The notes below the pieces were generated by a model. The model saw only the letters and a program-made list of their open reading frames with translations. It ran no database searches and was not told the DNA's origin. Positions 35,910-44,461 of a stretch of 64,000 nucleotides of DNA are shown here, one piece after another; positions within the stretch are counted from its first letter, which is position 1; each line of letters opens with the position of its first letter. The position numbers were made by a program, and so were the translations under genes. The DNA lies in assembly GCA_041394185.1 (NCBI GenBank), contig JAWKIQ010000002.1, forward strand, positions 1,175,583 to 1,239,582, written 5' to 3'. Source of the stretch: Acidimicrobiales bacterium (GTDB lineage Bacteria; Actinomycetota; Acidimicrobiia; Acidimicrobiales; Poriferisodalaceae).

Positions 35910-36013
35910 CGGCCACCCGGTCGGGCACGGCACGACGCCTCCGGGGTCGGGACGGTCGGGGAAGCCCAACCGGCCCCGGGGCGCCGTGTCACTCGCACAC
36001 CACGGAGGCCCTC

Positions 36014-36457
36014 ATGTCCACCACCGCACCCACCATCGACCCGACCCCCACGATCACGAGCATCGCCGAGCACGTCACGTTCACCGTCGAGGCCTGGCAC
36101 GACCCGATCGTCGAAGCAGCCCCCGGTGCCGTGCGCACCGACACCGACGACGCGCTCGTCTGGTACACGCCCTCGATCGGAACCATCGGCATGGCGATGG
36201 CGCACCGCTTCGCCCGCCACGCCACCGACGGACCCAGCCTGTGGACGATCGAGGACATCGCGCTCACCTTCGGCATCGGCAACTCCGCCGCCCGCGTGTG
36301 GCGCAGCCTCGACCGGCTCGACCGGTTCGGGATCATCAACCGCACCGGGGACCGCATCGCCGTCCGACTCTGGCTCGCCCCGCTCACCCAACGCCAGATC
36401 GCACAACTCCCGCCCTACCTCGCCGCCGCCTACCCCGAACACCTCGCCCAGCGATGA
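36014..36457 (+). CDS. Small winged-helix-like protein
   Basis: A 147-residue protein starting at ATG 36014 with GGAGG 5 nt upstream. The second half, WTIEDIALTFGIGNSAARVWRSLDRLDRFGIINRTGDRIAVR, has the helix-turn-helix-wing pattern of MarR-like regulators. The N-terminal half is beta-rich and unplaced. It overlaps the WhiB-like gene (ATGA), so both are made together. Likely a DNA-binding protein of the element; family not established. Confidence 0.65.
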   Translation: MSTTAPTIDPTPTITSIAEHVTFTVEAWHDPIVEAAPGAVRTDTDDALVWYTPSIGTIGMAMAHRFARHATDGPSLWTIEDIALTFGIGNSAARVWRSLDRLDRFGIINRTGDRIAVRLWLAPLTQRQIAQLPPYLAAAYPEHLAQR

Positions 36458-36897
36458 CCACCACCACCGCACCCACCGTGCCGAAGTGGCGGACACACGC
36501 CGCGTGCCGCGGCACCGACCCCGCCTTGTTCTACGACCCGCACCCCGCATCAGTTGCCGCCGCCAAGACCGTGTGCGACACCTGCCCGGTGCGTAACGCC
36601 TGCCGCGCCCACGCCGTCGACACCGCGGAGCAGTTCGGCGTGTGGGGCGGACTCGCCGCCGACGAACGGCCTGCACCGTCACCAGACACCACGCCGGCAC
36701 CCGGCCCGGCACCCAAGATCAGCGACGACGAGCTCTACGACCTGTTCTACGACGCCGACCCCGACCAAGCCGCGCTCGACCAACTGCTCGCCCACATCTG
36801 GCTCCCCAACGCCACCGCCTACACCGCGCTGCAACGCGCCGTGCGCCTCGGCGTCGTGGAACACCGCGGCCGCGGTCTCTACCCCGTCCGCCGCTGA
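36454..36897 (+). CDS. WhiB-family iron-sulfur regulator with extra C-terminal domain
   Basis: A 147-residue WhiB-like protein. The four cluster-binding cysteines are Cys18 (HAACRGTDPALFYDP), Cys41, Cys44 (CDTC) and Cys50, and the turn motif GVWGG follows at 62-66, in the order typical of the family. WhiB proteins usually end soon after a basic patch; here about 75 residues follow a Pro-rich linker and form another small helical domain (ISDDELYDLFYDADPDQAAL, LQRAVRLGVVEHRGRGLYPV) with winged-helix character. Probably a redox- or oxygen-responsive regulator of element genes. Confidence 0.83.
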   Translation: MTTTTAPTVPKWRTHAACRGTDPALFYDPHPASVAAAKTVCDTCPVRNACRAHAVDTAEQFGVWGGLAADERPAPSPDTTPAPGPAPKISDDELYDLFYDADPDQAALDQLLAHIWLPNATAYTALQRAVRLGVVEHRGRGLYPVRR

Positions 36898-36947
36898 CCC
36901 GCCAGGCCCGGTACCGCACCTCGACCGGCGCGGGACCGGCGCCGCGT

Positions 36948-37135
36948 GTGCCGTCACCGACGGGTTACCGGTCGCCCGGCTCGAGCTGGTGTGCCGTGGC
37001 GCCGGCCTGGTGGGCCGGCGGTGCCGTGCTGCCCGCCGCCCGCTGCCGTGTCAAGCCCCTCGTTCCTCGGGGCCAAGCCCTTCGGGTTGACACGGCCGCT
37101 TCCGGCGGCGGGCCAGACGCCCGGAGGGCGAAGCC
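36948..37135 (+). ncRNA. Structured intergenic element, copy C
   Basis: Third copy: GTGCCGT at 36948, 36991 and 37021 between GC-rich hairpins (for example GCCGGCC-TGGTG-GGCCGGC), then the core with outer stem GCCGTGTCAA (37045-37054) and TTGACACGGC (37087-37096), identical inner hairpin, and terminal CGCCCGGAGGGCGAAGCC block. It ends 30 bp before the ArdC gene and occupies nearly the whole gap. Confidence 0.65.
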
Positions 37136-37164
37136 GCCCACCCGACACCGGAAGGACACACCCG

Positions 37165-38088
37165 ATGCACGCCAACGACCTGTTCGCCACCATCACCGCA
37201 CAACTCATCGACGACATCGAAACCGGCGCCGCCGGAACCTGGCGCATGCCATGGCACCACCTCGCCGACGCAGGCACACCTACCAGCATCGACCACCGCC
37301 CCTACCGCGGCATGAACGCCGTCTGGCTCGCCATGGTCGCCGCCGCCCACGACTGGACCTCAGGCACCTTCGGCACCTACCGCGCCTGGCAACGCCACGG
37401 CGCCCAAGTCCGACGCGGCGAACGCGCCACCCAAGTCGTGCTCTGGAAGCCCACCAACCCCACCGACGCAGGCAACAAGACCGACGACAGCGACGACACG
37501 CCCACCGGTCGGCCTCGCCTCATCGCCCGCGCCTATGCCGTGTTCGCAGCCGAGCAATGCGACGGAGCCGACGAGATCATCACCCGCCGCAACCAGGAAC
37601 GAACCGAACGCGACACCCCCGCCCGCATCGACGCCGCCGAGCAGTACCTCGCCGCCGTCGCCGCGACCGTCATCGAGGGCGGCAACCGCGCCTACTACCG
37701 GCCCGCCACCGACTCGATCCACCTCCCGACCCTCGCCCAGTTCGACACCGCCGCCCACTACTACGCCACCCGCGCCCACGAAACCATCCACTGGACCGGA
37801 CACGCTGACCGCCTCAACCGTGACCTCACCGGCCGATTCGGCGACGACGCCTACGCCGCCGAAGAACTCGTCGCCGAGCTCGGCGCCGCCATGTGGTGCG
37901 CACAGACCGGACTCACCACCATCACCCGAGCCGACCACGCCGCCTACCTCGCCGGATGGCTCCGCATCCTCCGCAGCGACGCACGCGCCCTCGTCACCGT
38001 CGCCAGCCGAGCCCAAGCCGCCGTCGACTGGCTCAACACCCACACCGGACACACCACCACCGAGACCGTCGAGGAGGTCGCCGCATGA
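37165..38088 (+). CDS. ardC: ArdC-like antirestriction protein
   Basis: A 307-residue protein starting at ATG 37165 behind GGAAGGAC. The N-terminal ssDNA-binding domain has the family blocks MPWHHLADAGTPTSIDHRPYRGMNAVWL, GTYRAWQRHGAQVRRGERATQVVLWKP, read in parts. The C-terminal zincin domain has HETIHWTGH (residues 205-213) and AAEELVAELGAA with the third metal ligand. ArdC protects incoming single-stranded DNA during conjugation, fitting this element. Shares an operon with the small zinc-ribbon-like protein. Confidence 0.88.
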   Translation: MHANDLFATITAQLIDDIETGAAGTWRMPWHHLADAGTPTSIDHRPYRGMNAVWLAMVAAAHDWTSGTFGTYRAWQRHGAQVRRGERATQVVLWKPTNPTDAGNKTDDSDDTPTGRPRLIARAYAVFAAEQCDGADEIITRRNQERTERDTPARIDAAEQYLAAVAATVIEGGNRAYYRPATDSIHLPTLAQFDTAAHYYATRAHETIHWTGHADRLNRDLTGRFGDDAYAAEELVAELGAAMWCAQTGLTTITRADHAAYLAGWLRILRSDARALVTVASRAQAAVDWLNTHTGHTTTETVEEVAA

Positions 38089-38369
38089 ACCGCCCGCCCT
38101 ACCGCCGCAGCGACGAGATCGCCGCCTACACCTACAAAGCCGACATCTACTGCCCGGCCTGCCTCATCGAAACCATGATCGCCGACGGCATCGCCGCCCC
38201 CGCCGCCCGCAACATGCCCACCGACGACGTCCTCGAGCAATGCGCCGGCGCCCTCGCCATCGACCGAGACGACGACACCACCTACGACACCAGCGAGTTC
38301 CCCAAACCCGTGTTACTCGACTGGCTCACCCCCGACGACACCTGCACGAGCTGCCACCAGCCGCTCTGA
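38085..38369 (+). CDS. Small zinc-ribbon-like protein downstream of ArdC
   Basis: A 94-residue protein coupled to ardC by ATGA overlap, with GGAGG upstream. Paired Cys motifs YCPACLIETM near the N-terminus and TCTSCHQPL at the C-terminus could form one zinc site. The middle is acidic (AIDRDDDTTYDTSEF). Similar small proteins accompany ArdC in some elements; no function is established. Confidence 0.65.
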   Translation: MNRPPYRRSDEIAAYTYKADIYCPACLIETMIADGIAAPAARNMPTDDVLEQCAGALAIDRDDDTTYDTSEFPKPVLLDWLTPDDTCTSCHQPL

Positions 38370-38418
38370 CCTCACCGCCGGTCGGCCGCCAAACGAACGG
38401 CCGGCCGGCGGCCGACGC

Positions 38419-38476
38419 GTGTGCCGTGACCGCCCTTCGGGCGGGTGCCGTGACCGCCCTTCGGGCGGGTGCCGTG
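38419..38476. repeat. Tandem 24-bp hairpin repeats (GTGCCGTGA + CCGCCC/GGGCGG)
   Basis: The unit at 38419-38442 is repeated exactly at 38443-38466, with a third partial copy to 38476. Each unit is GTGCCGTGA followed by a 6-bp hairpin CCGCCC-TTC-GGGCGG. The same GTGCCGT-hairpin unit, with different stems, occurs in structured copies A, B and C. It lies in the gap between two convergent genes and may act as a bidirectional terminator. Confidence 0.8.
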
Positions 38477-38490
38477 ACTGTGTCTCGGCG

Positions 38491-39705
38491 TCACTCGATG
38501 ACGGGCACGACCAGGAGCGCGAGGTGGATCTCCTTCCGATCGTCATTGCGATTGGCGAGCGTGAAGGTCTCTCGCCCAGCCGAACTGCCCATTCGCTTGA
38601 ACGACTCATGCCGACGGATCGCGTCGATGGCCTTCGTCCCGATATCTGTCGGCGAGCCAGCTCGCACGAAGACGATCAGCGCGGCTCGAGAGTCTCGCCA
38701 GATCAGGTATCCGAGGAGCTGATCGATCGCGTCCTCAAATGCCTTCTGTCCCTTCCACACCTTGCATTCAGCGATGAACACAGCGCGCTCGTCGCCGCCG
38801 TAGGGGATGAAGATGTCGGTCTTGCCGCGACGGCTGAACGTCTCACCAGTCGCTGGGCCGAAGTGGTTGTTGAGCACCACGAGCAGTACGTCGCGCAAGG
38901 ACTCCTCGGGCATCTTGGCGAACGTCTTCGGCAGACGCTGCACGGCCGTTGTAACGCTCTCGATCTCACGAAGAATTGCGGCGAAGCCGTCGTCCGAGAT
39001 CGCCGGCTCAGGGGCGAACGCAGGGGTTGGCGCGATCGGCTGCACGGCGACTGGCCGGACTTTGCGGGGTGGGCCCACCGTGAACGACGGCGACGGGTTC
39101 GCACGATCGACGACCGGCACCTCCAGGAAGGCATCAAGTGCCCGATCTGCAATCACCTTGGTGCGACGCTCCTCGACCCACCGGCGCAGCTCGACACGCA
39201 GTCGTTCGTTCCAGGGGTCGATGTCGTTCCGCGACCAACCCACGTACTTGCGGATGGTCTCCTCCATCGAGTCGACGTATGACTTCACTGCGTCTGGATC
39301 GAGCGGTGCTCGCCCCTCGTAGGCGACCAGGACGAAGCCGTCGCGAAGCTCGAATCGCGGAGGGTTCATGGTGCCCGTGCTGGGACGTACGTCGAACAGA
39401 ACAGTGTCGCCTTCGAACGGATAGAGGAACTTGATGCACGAACCTGCCACCTTGATGCGGTCGCCCTCCCATCCAGCGACATAGAAGTCGATGTCCTTCG
39501 TGCCTGAAGATGAGCGCTGGTCGAAGTGGACCACAAGCGGGTTCACGACCCATCGAGCGAAGAGTTCGTCGACGAGGTCCTCGACCGACATCACCAGCAC
39601 GTAGTCAGCCGGGACGCCCAGTACGTCTTCCTCCGCCTTCTTCAGCTGGTTGACCAACACGCTGTGCATGTCACCCCGGTGAAACCTCACGTCATCGCGT
39701 GCCAT
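38491..39705 (-). CDS. PD-(D/E)XK nuclease-like protein
   Basis: A 404-residue protein. The C-terminal part has Glu288, Asp297 in GKTDIFI, and Glu313-x-Lys315 in FIAECKVWKG, the spacing of a PD-(D/E)XK nuclease active site, followed by DAIDQLLGYL. The N-terminal 200 residues are a separate domain of unknown type (VLVNQLKKAEEDVLG...). ATG 39705 is taken because TACGAT lies 6 nt upstream. By eye it is less GC-rich at third positions than the ArdC operon, suggesting separate acquisition. A single-gene defence or restriction role is plausible but unproven. Confidence 0.72.
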   Translation of the reverse strand: MARDDVRFHRGDMHSVLVNQLKKAEEDVLGVPADYVLVMSVEDLVDELFARWVVNPLVVHFDQRSSSGTKDIDFYVAGWEGDRIKVAGSCIKFLYPFEGDTVLFDVRPSTGTMNPPRFELRDGFVLVAYEGRAPLDPDAVKSYVDSMEETIRKYVGWSRNDIDPWNERLRVELRRWVEERRTKVIADRALDAFLEVPVVDRANPSPSFTVGPPRKVRPVAVQPIAPTPAFAPEPAISDDGFAAILREIESVTTAVQRLPKTFAKMPEESLRDVLLVVLNNHFGPATGETFSRRGKTDIFIPYGGDERAVFIAECKVWKGQKAFEDAIDQLLGYLIWRDSRAALIVFVRAGSPTDIGTKAIDAIRRHESFKRMGSSAGRETFTLANRNDDRKEIHLALLVVPVIE

Positions 39706-39711
39706 CTCTCC

Positions 39712-39717
39712 ATCGTA
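39712..39717 (-). promoter_or_regulatory. Leaderless-type -10 box (TACGAT)
   Basis: On the minus strand TACGAT ends 6 nt before ATG 39705 of the nuclease-like gene. The 290-bp gap to 39996 otherwise shows only a TACCTT at 39964-39969 that may serve the next gene. Confidence 0.5.
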
Positions 39718-39996
39718 CGGAGGGGGTGTGACGTGGACCCTTCGACCGCCACGCCGCCGAGCGGATCGGGCGCCGCGTCGCCCGGGTGGCAAGCATTTCG
39801 AGGATGGACAGCCCACACCACCGTGCCATGGTCCGGTCATCACAACCGCCGCATCGACCGCAGCTTCCAACTCGGCCACGAAGTGTGACGGTCGATCCGT
39901 CGTCGCATGTGGCGATGGTGGGCAATCCTGCTGGGCACCGACATCTCGGGAGACGGCGCCTCCTACCTTCGACGGTCATGCCGGAAGGAGGCTGCG

Positions 39997-40488
39997 ATGG
40001 AACCTGACGAACTGCCACGATCGACCACTTACGACTGGAACCGGCGAGGCCGACACCGGTTGCGAGCGCCGGCCGCTGTCGTGATTGACCTGCCGGTGCC
40101 GCTCGCCGTTGATGCTCACGTGTGGGTCGCAACGATCTGGCCCGACGACCGGGCCGGAGGTTGGGCTCGAGCGCTGTGGGAGACCGATCCATCCCGGCGT
40201 GGTTGGCGCCTTCCGATGGAGTTCGCCGCCGGCGACGTCATCGAGTTCGGCGCCGACACCCCAGCGCGGCCGGTGCGGTGGTTCGGAATCATGGACTCCT
40301 ACGAGCCCGATCGCTGGGCCACGATCCAGGGCCCGTACCCGACCCCGACCGACGCGTGGCACGACGCTCAGCGCCTCCTCGCGCTCGAACGGTTCCTCCC
40401 CCCGCTGCCAACCGAACCTCCGAGATCGACGACGTCATGCGACCGGACCGGCCACGAACGACGACACCGCCACCACCGACGCCCATAG
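39997..40488 (+). CDS. Hypothetical protein upstream of the relaxase
   Basis: A 163-residue protein starting at ATG 39997 with GGAAGGAG at 39982-39989. Trp-rich core blocks (VATIWPDDRAGGWARALWETD, FGIMDSYEPDRWATIQGPYP) and a disordered basic C-terminus (HERRHRHHRRP). No motif recognised. It lies between the nuclease-like gene and the relaxase, separated from the latter by iterons. Confidence 0.6.
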   Translation: MEPDELPRSTTYDWNRRGRHRLRAPAAVVIDLPVPLAVDAHVWVATIWPDDRAGGWARALWETDPSRRGWRLPMEFAAGDVIEFGADTPARPVRWFGIMDSYEPDRWATIQGPYPTPTDAWHDAQRLLALERFLPPLPTEPPRSTTSCDRTGHERRHRHHRRP

Positions 40489-40569
40489 ACGAGCGATCCG
40501 CACTCGCCACCGCCCCTGCGAACCCGCCGAGGCGATCGGGAGTGAACCAAGGTCGGACTCACAGATGAT

Positions 40570-40632
40570 CACCGGGGGCGGTGTGCACGAATTTCGGGAG
40601 TTTGGGAGTGACCTCGGGAGCGTGCCCGGGAG
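40570..40632 (+). repeat. 12-bp-period iterons, set 2, before the relaxase; candidate oriT region
   Basis: CGGGAG at 40595, TGGGAG at 40603, CGGGAG at 40615 and 40627: the last three at an exact 12-bp period, ending 23 bp before the relaxase ATG. Just upstream a short inverted repeat CACCG-GGGG-CGGTG lies at 40570-40583. oriT often lies beside a MobF gene, so this region is a candidate, but no nic site is identified. Confidence 0.6.
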
Positions 40633-40655
40633 TGTGTGAGCGCACGCTGCCGTCC

Positions 40656-43600
40656 ATGTTGAGCATCGCCAAGCTGCGAGTCGGGCAGGAGGCCTACACC
40701 CTCGCCGGTGTCGCCCAGAGTCTGGACGACTACTACACCGGCCGCGGCGAAGCTGACGGTCTCTGGATCGGCGTCGGCGCGGAACGCCTCGGCCTCGACG
40801 GTCCGGTGTCGGCGGACGACCTTCGAGCGGTGCTCGCTGGCATCGCGCCGGGCACTGGTGGTCTGACCCCGAACGGCGAGACTCTGCGCACGCATCCGCG
40901 TCGGGTGCCCGGGTTCGACCTGACCTTCAAGGCCCCGAAGTCGGTATCGGTGCTCTACGCAGTTTCGGACGATCCTCGGGTCCAAGGGCAGATCATCGAA
41001 GCAGGTGAGGCCGCCGTCCGTCAGGCGGTCGCGTGGTTGGAGCGGGAAGCGATTCATGTGCGCCGCGGGTCCGGTGACGCCGTTTACCTGAACGATCTCG
41101 CCGCCCGCGATCCGGCTGCCGCCGAGGCCGCCAAGGTTCGCGTGCTTCCCGGGCGTGGTGTCGTGGCCGCCGTGTTCCGGCATCGCACCAGTCGAGCCGG
41201 CGATCCGCTGCTCCACTGGCACACGCTGGTCGCGAACCTTGTTGAAGGACCCGACGGCCGCTGGGGCGCCTTCGTCCATCCCGAGCTCTATCGATCGGTC
41301 CGCGCCGCAGGCGAGCTGTTCCAGACGGCGCTGCGCGACGAACTGACCGATCGCCTTGGCCTGCAGTGGCGACCCGGCCGCCATGTCCCCGAGGTGGCCG
41401 GCGTCCCGCAAAGCCTTTGCGAGGTGTTCTCGAAGCGGGCGGCCGAGATCGACGCGTGGCTGGAGGCCACCGGCACACCGAACAATCCCGCGGGCCGCCA
41501 GGCAGCGGTTCTTGCGACACGACGCGGCAAGCCCGAGGTCGAGGGCGAAAGGTTCGACGTCGCATGGAAAGCCGCCGCAGCCGAGGCCGGTTGGGGACCG
41601 GCACAGGCCGAAGCGCTGTTGTCGGCCACCGCCGGGCAGACCGTCCCCTACGACGTGATCTGGCGACTCGTCGTCCGCGACCCGATCAGCGGCGCCGCCG
41701 TCGATCACACCGTCACCGCCGAGGACTGGATCGAGCACCTCGGCCGGACACTCACCGACCACGACACCACCTTCACCCGGCCGCAACTTGTGGAAGCGGT
41801 CGCCGCCCGTATCGGTGAGGGGGCATCGGTCGCCACCGTCGACCGGATCGTCGCCCGCGTGCTCGCCTCGCCACAGATCGTCCCGATCGCGGATGACCGC
41901 ACGCCCCGGTGGACGACCACCGGCATGCTCGACATCGAGCAACGGTTCCTCGCCGCCGTCCACGACACCCGGAACAGCCGCACCCCGGTGGACGAAGCGA
42001 GGGTCGACCACGTCATCGGCCACGGCCCGATGCTGGGCGCGGACCAAGATCTCGCCGTCCGAACCATCACGAACTCGCCTGACGCGGTCGTCGTGCTCGT
42101 CGGCCCTGCGGGCACCGGCAAGACCTTCACGCTCGACGCCGTTCGCCGAGTGTTCGAGGGCGCTGGCCAACACGTGGTCGGCGTCGCCCCATCCGCCCGA
42201 GCCGCCCACGAACTCGCAACCGACGCCCACATCCCATCGGCCACCATTCACCGTCAACTCGGCGCATGGGACCGCGGACTCGACCTTCCCAGCGAACGCA
42301 CCGTGCTCGTCGTCGACGAAGCCGCCATGGCCGGCATCCGCGAGCTCGAGCGGGTCACCCGCCCAGTGATCGCCGCAGGCGGACGTGTGGTGCTCGTCGG
42401 CGACCACCACCAGCTCCCCGAAATCACCGCAGGGGGAGGCTTCGCAGCACTCGCAACCGACACCGACGTCACCATCGCCGAACTCACCGTCAACCGTCGC
42501 CAACTCAACGAATGGGAACGCGACGCCCTCGCCGAACTCCGCGATGGGCACGTCGCCGCCGCCGTCAGCGCGTACCGCGACAACGACCGCATCGTCGTCG
42601 CCGACGACCGCGCCGAGATGATCGCCACCGCAGTCGACCTGTGGCTCGACGCCCACCAAACCGGAGCGGTGCCGGTGCTCCTCGCCGGAACCAACGACGT
42701 CGTGGCCGCCCTCAACCACGCGGTACGCGATCGCCTACTCAGCGCCGGCCTCCTCACCGCTGGTGCTGACGGACTCGCCGTAGGGGAGCGACTCGTCATG
42801 CGCATCAACGACTACCGAGCGCGGACCATCGACGGCGACGACACCGCAGTCCTCAACGGACAGACCGGAACCCTTACGGCGATCGACGACACCGGACTCT
42901 TCGTACGCCTCGACCACGACGACACGCTCGTCCGGATCGACAACGGCTACCTCACAGCGGGCGGCATCGACTACGCCTACGCCACCACCGCCCACCGAGC
43001 CCAGGGCGGCACCTGGGACCTCGCGATCGCGGTCGGTCTCGACGGGCTCTACCGCGAAGCCGGCTACCTCGTGATGTCACGCGGCCGCCAGTCGAACTGG
43101 CTGATCCTCACCCAGCCCGAACTCGACAGCCTCGATCGTGACATCGGCCGACACGACAGCCCCCTGCGACTGCTGGTCGAAGAACCCGACCCGATCGACG
43201 ACCTCCTTCACGACCGGCTCAACGCCTCCCGCCGCAAGACACTCGCCACCACCCGGGACCCACACGCGCCCGAGATCCATCACAAGGCCACCACGCTCGA
43301 CCTGTCGTCTCTGGAGAGGTGGGCCGCCTACGCACGCGCAATCGAAGCACGAGCCACCCACTTAATCGGAGGCGATCCCGCTCACGCCCACCAGAGGCTC
43401 GCTCGCCTGGATCACACCGCTCGGCACGTCGCCGTCGGCCACCGGGTGAAGGCTTGGGACAGGCGCAACATCGGCACCATCACTTCGCTCGACGACAGCG
43501 TCGGCACTGCCCAGGTTGAGTTCGTTTCGGCGAAAGGCACAACGGCCGTCCGGACGTTCAACTGGGGCGACATCACCATCGTCGACCCGTCACACCCGCA

Positions 43601-44333
43601 GCCACGCCAACTCAGCGACAGTGCGGCGGCCACCGTCGAGCGCACCGCAGCGGACATCGGGGACCGCCTCGGCAGATGGCACGCGCACCTCTCGGCTGCG
43701 GGGGTGCAGCCCAACGATGCCCACGTGTACACGGCGGCAGCATCGCTCGCAGTCAACCGCGCCGCTGCGTCGCTCCTCGCTGCGGAGCCTGCCTGGCTGG
43801 TTGCACTGCTCGGAATAAGGCCGGTCGACAACCCGGCGGCGACGCAGGTCTGGGAGGACACGGTGCAAGAGGTGGCCGCGCACAGACTCCGTGCGGGCAT
43901 CGTCGACCCCATCGAGCCAGCCGGCCCCGCCCACGAGATGGGCGACGAGACCTTGTGGACGGCGGTTTCGGACACCGTTGCTCACGCTCGTGCCTGGCTC
44001 GACGACATCACCGACCCCGGGCTCAGGCCAACGGTGCGAGCGCGAACGCCCGACGAGTTGCAGCAGCGCCGAGGCGAACTCGACGCAATCCTTGCGACGG
44101 CACCGGCAGACGTTCGTGGCCTCATCCAGAGGATGCAGTCCATGGCCCCGCTGCCCTTCGAGCAGCTCGACAGTCTCCTGACGGAACTGGATTCGGCACA
44201 TCGCGAGCGCCAGCACTGGATCCTGCAGCACTGGCCGCACGCCGTAGAAGCGTCACACGTCACGGCGGCACTCGGCGCCGCCTCGCTTCTGAGCGACCCG
44301 CAACAACTCCTTCTGAATGACCTGACGAGCTGA
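40656..44333 (+). CDS. MobF-family (TrwC/TraI) conjugative relaxase-helicase
   Basis: A 1225-residue protein that would nick oriT and unwind the strand for transfer. ATG 40656 gives the family start MLSIAKLRVGQEAYTLAGVA. The relaxase domain has Tyr26-Tyr27 (DDYYTG), FDLTFKAPKSVSVLYAV and the metal-binding HWHTLVANL near residue 187. The helicase domain has Walker A GPAGTGKT (483-490), Walker B LVVDEAAMAG, GDHHQLPEI and AYATTAHRAQGGTWD. The last 350 residues are a C-terminal domain of unknown role. The start is not preceded by a clear ribosome site. It is transcribed alone, behind the iterons. Confidence 0.9.
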   Translation: MLSIAKLRVGQEAYTLAGVAQSLDDYYTGRGEADGLWIGVGAERLGLDGPVSADDLRAVLAGIAPGTGGLTPNGETLRTHPRRVPGFDLTFKAPKSVSVLYAVSDDPRVQGQIIEAGEAAVRQAVAWLEREAIHVRRGSGDAVYLNDLAARDPAAAEAAKVRVLPGRGVVAAVFRHRTSRAGDPLLHWHTLVANLVEGPDGRWGAFVHPELYRSVRAAGELFQTALRDELTDRLGLQWRPGRHVPEVAGVPQSLCEVFSKRAAEIDAWLEATGTPNNPAGRQAAVLATRRGKPEVEGERFDVAWKAAAAEAGWGPAQAEALLSATAGQTVPYDVIWRLVVRDPISGAAVDHTVTAEDWIEHLGRTLTDHDTTFTRPQLVEAVAARIGEGASVATVDRIVARVLASPQIVPIADDRTPRWTTTGMLDIEQRFLAAVHDTRNSRTPVDEARVDHVIGHGPMLGADQDLAVRTITNSPDAVVVLVGPAGTGKTFTLDAVRRVFEGAGQHVVGVAPSARAAHELATDAHIPSATIHRQLGAWDRGLDLPSERTVLVVDEAAMAGIRELERVTRPVIAAGGRVVLVGDHHQLPEITAGGGFAALATDTDVTIAELTVNRRQLNEWERDALAELRDGHVAAAVSAYRDNDRIVVADDRAEMIATAVDLWLDAHQTGAVPVLLAGTNDVVAALNHAVRDRLLSAGLLTAGADGLAVGERLVMRINDYRARTIDGDDTAVLNGQTGTLTAIDDTGLFVRLDHDDTLVRIDNGYLTAGGIDYAYATTAHRAQGGTWDLAIAVGLDGLYREAGYLVMSRGRQSNWLILTQPELDSLDRDIGRHDSPLRLLVEEPDPIDDLLHDRLNASRRKTLATTRDPHAPEIHHKATTLDLSSLERWAAYARAIEARATHLIGGDPAHAHQRLARLDHTARHVAVGHRVKAWDRRNIGTITSLDDSVGTAQVEFVSAKGTTAVRTFNWGDITIVDPSHPQPRQLSDSAAATVERTAADIGDRLGRWHAHLSAAGVQPNDAHVYTAAASLAVNRAAASLLAAEPAWLVALLGIRPVDNPAATQVWEDTVQEVAAHRLRAGIVDPIEPAGPAHEMGDETLWTAVSDTVAHARAWLDDITDPGLRPTVRARTPDELQQRRGELDAILATAPADVRGLIQRMQSMAPLPFEQLDSLLTELDSAHRERQHWILQHWPHAVEASHVTAALGAASLLSDPQQLLLNDLTS

Positions 44334-44461
44334 ACGTGCGACAGATCGGCGTACCACACCTGTGCGCCGGGCGAGCCGACAGGGGCTGTTGGACACCCTG
44401 GGCACAGCCCGCTGCCCGGAGCCGGCAAGAGCGATCGTCGCCTTCGTAGGCCGCAACCGAT

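Noticed and set aside
35627..36013. Open frames crossing the gap before the 36014 gene
   Set aside because: They run through the repeated hairpin element and share its sequence with two other gaps; the repeated noncoding element explains them better.
40570..40583. Short inverted repeat CACCG/CGGTG as a defined oriT
   Set aside because: Five pairs are too few in such GC-rich DNA; kept only as a candidate region, not as a site.
40569..42719. A 716-codon open frame on the minus strand opposite the relaxase gene
   Set aside because: It mirrors the MobF gene, is Gly/Asp/Val-rich as expected from antisense GC-rich codons, and has no motif or ribosome site; the plus frame has clear relaxase and helicase motifs.
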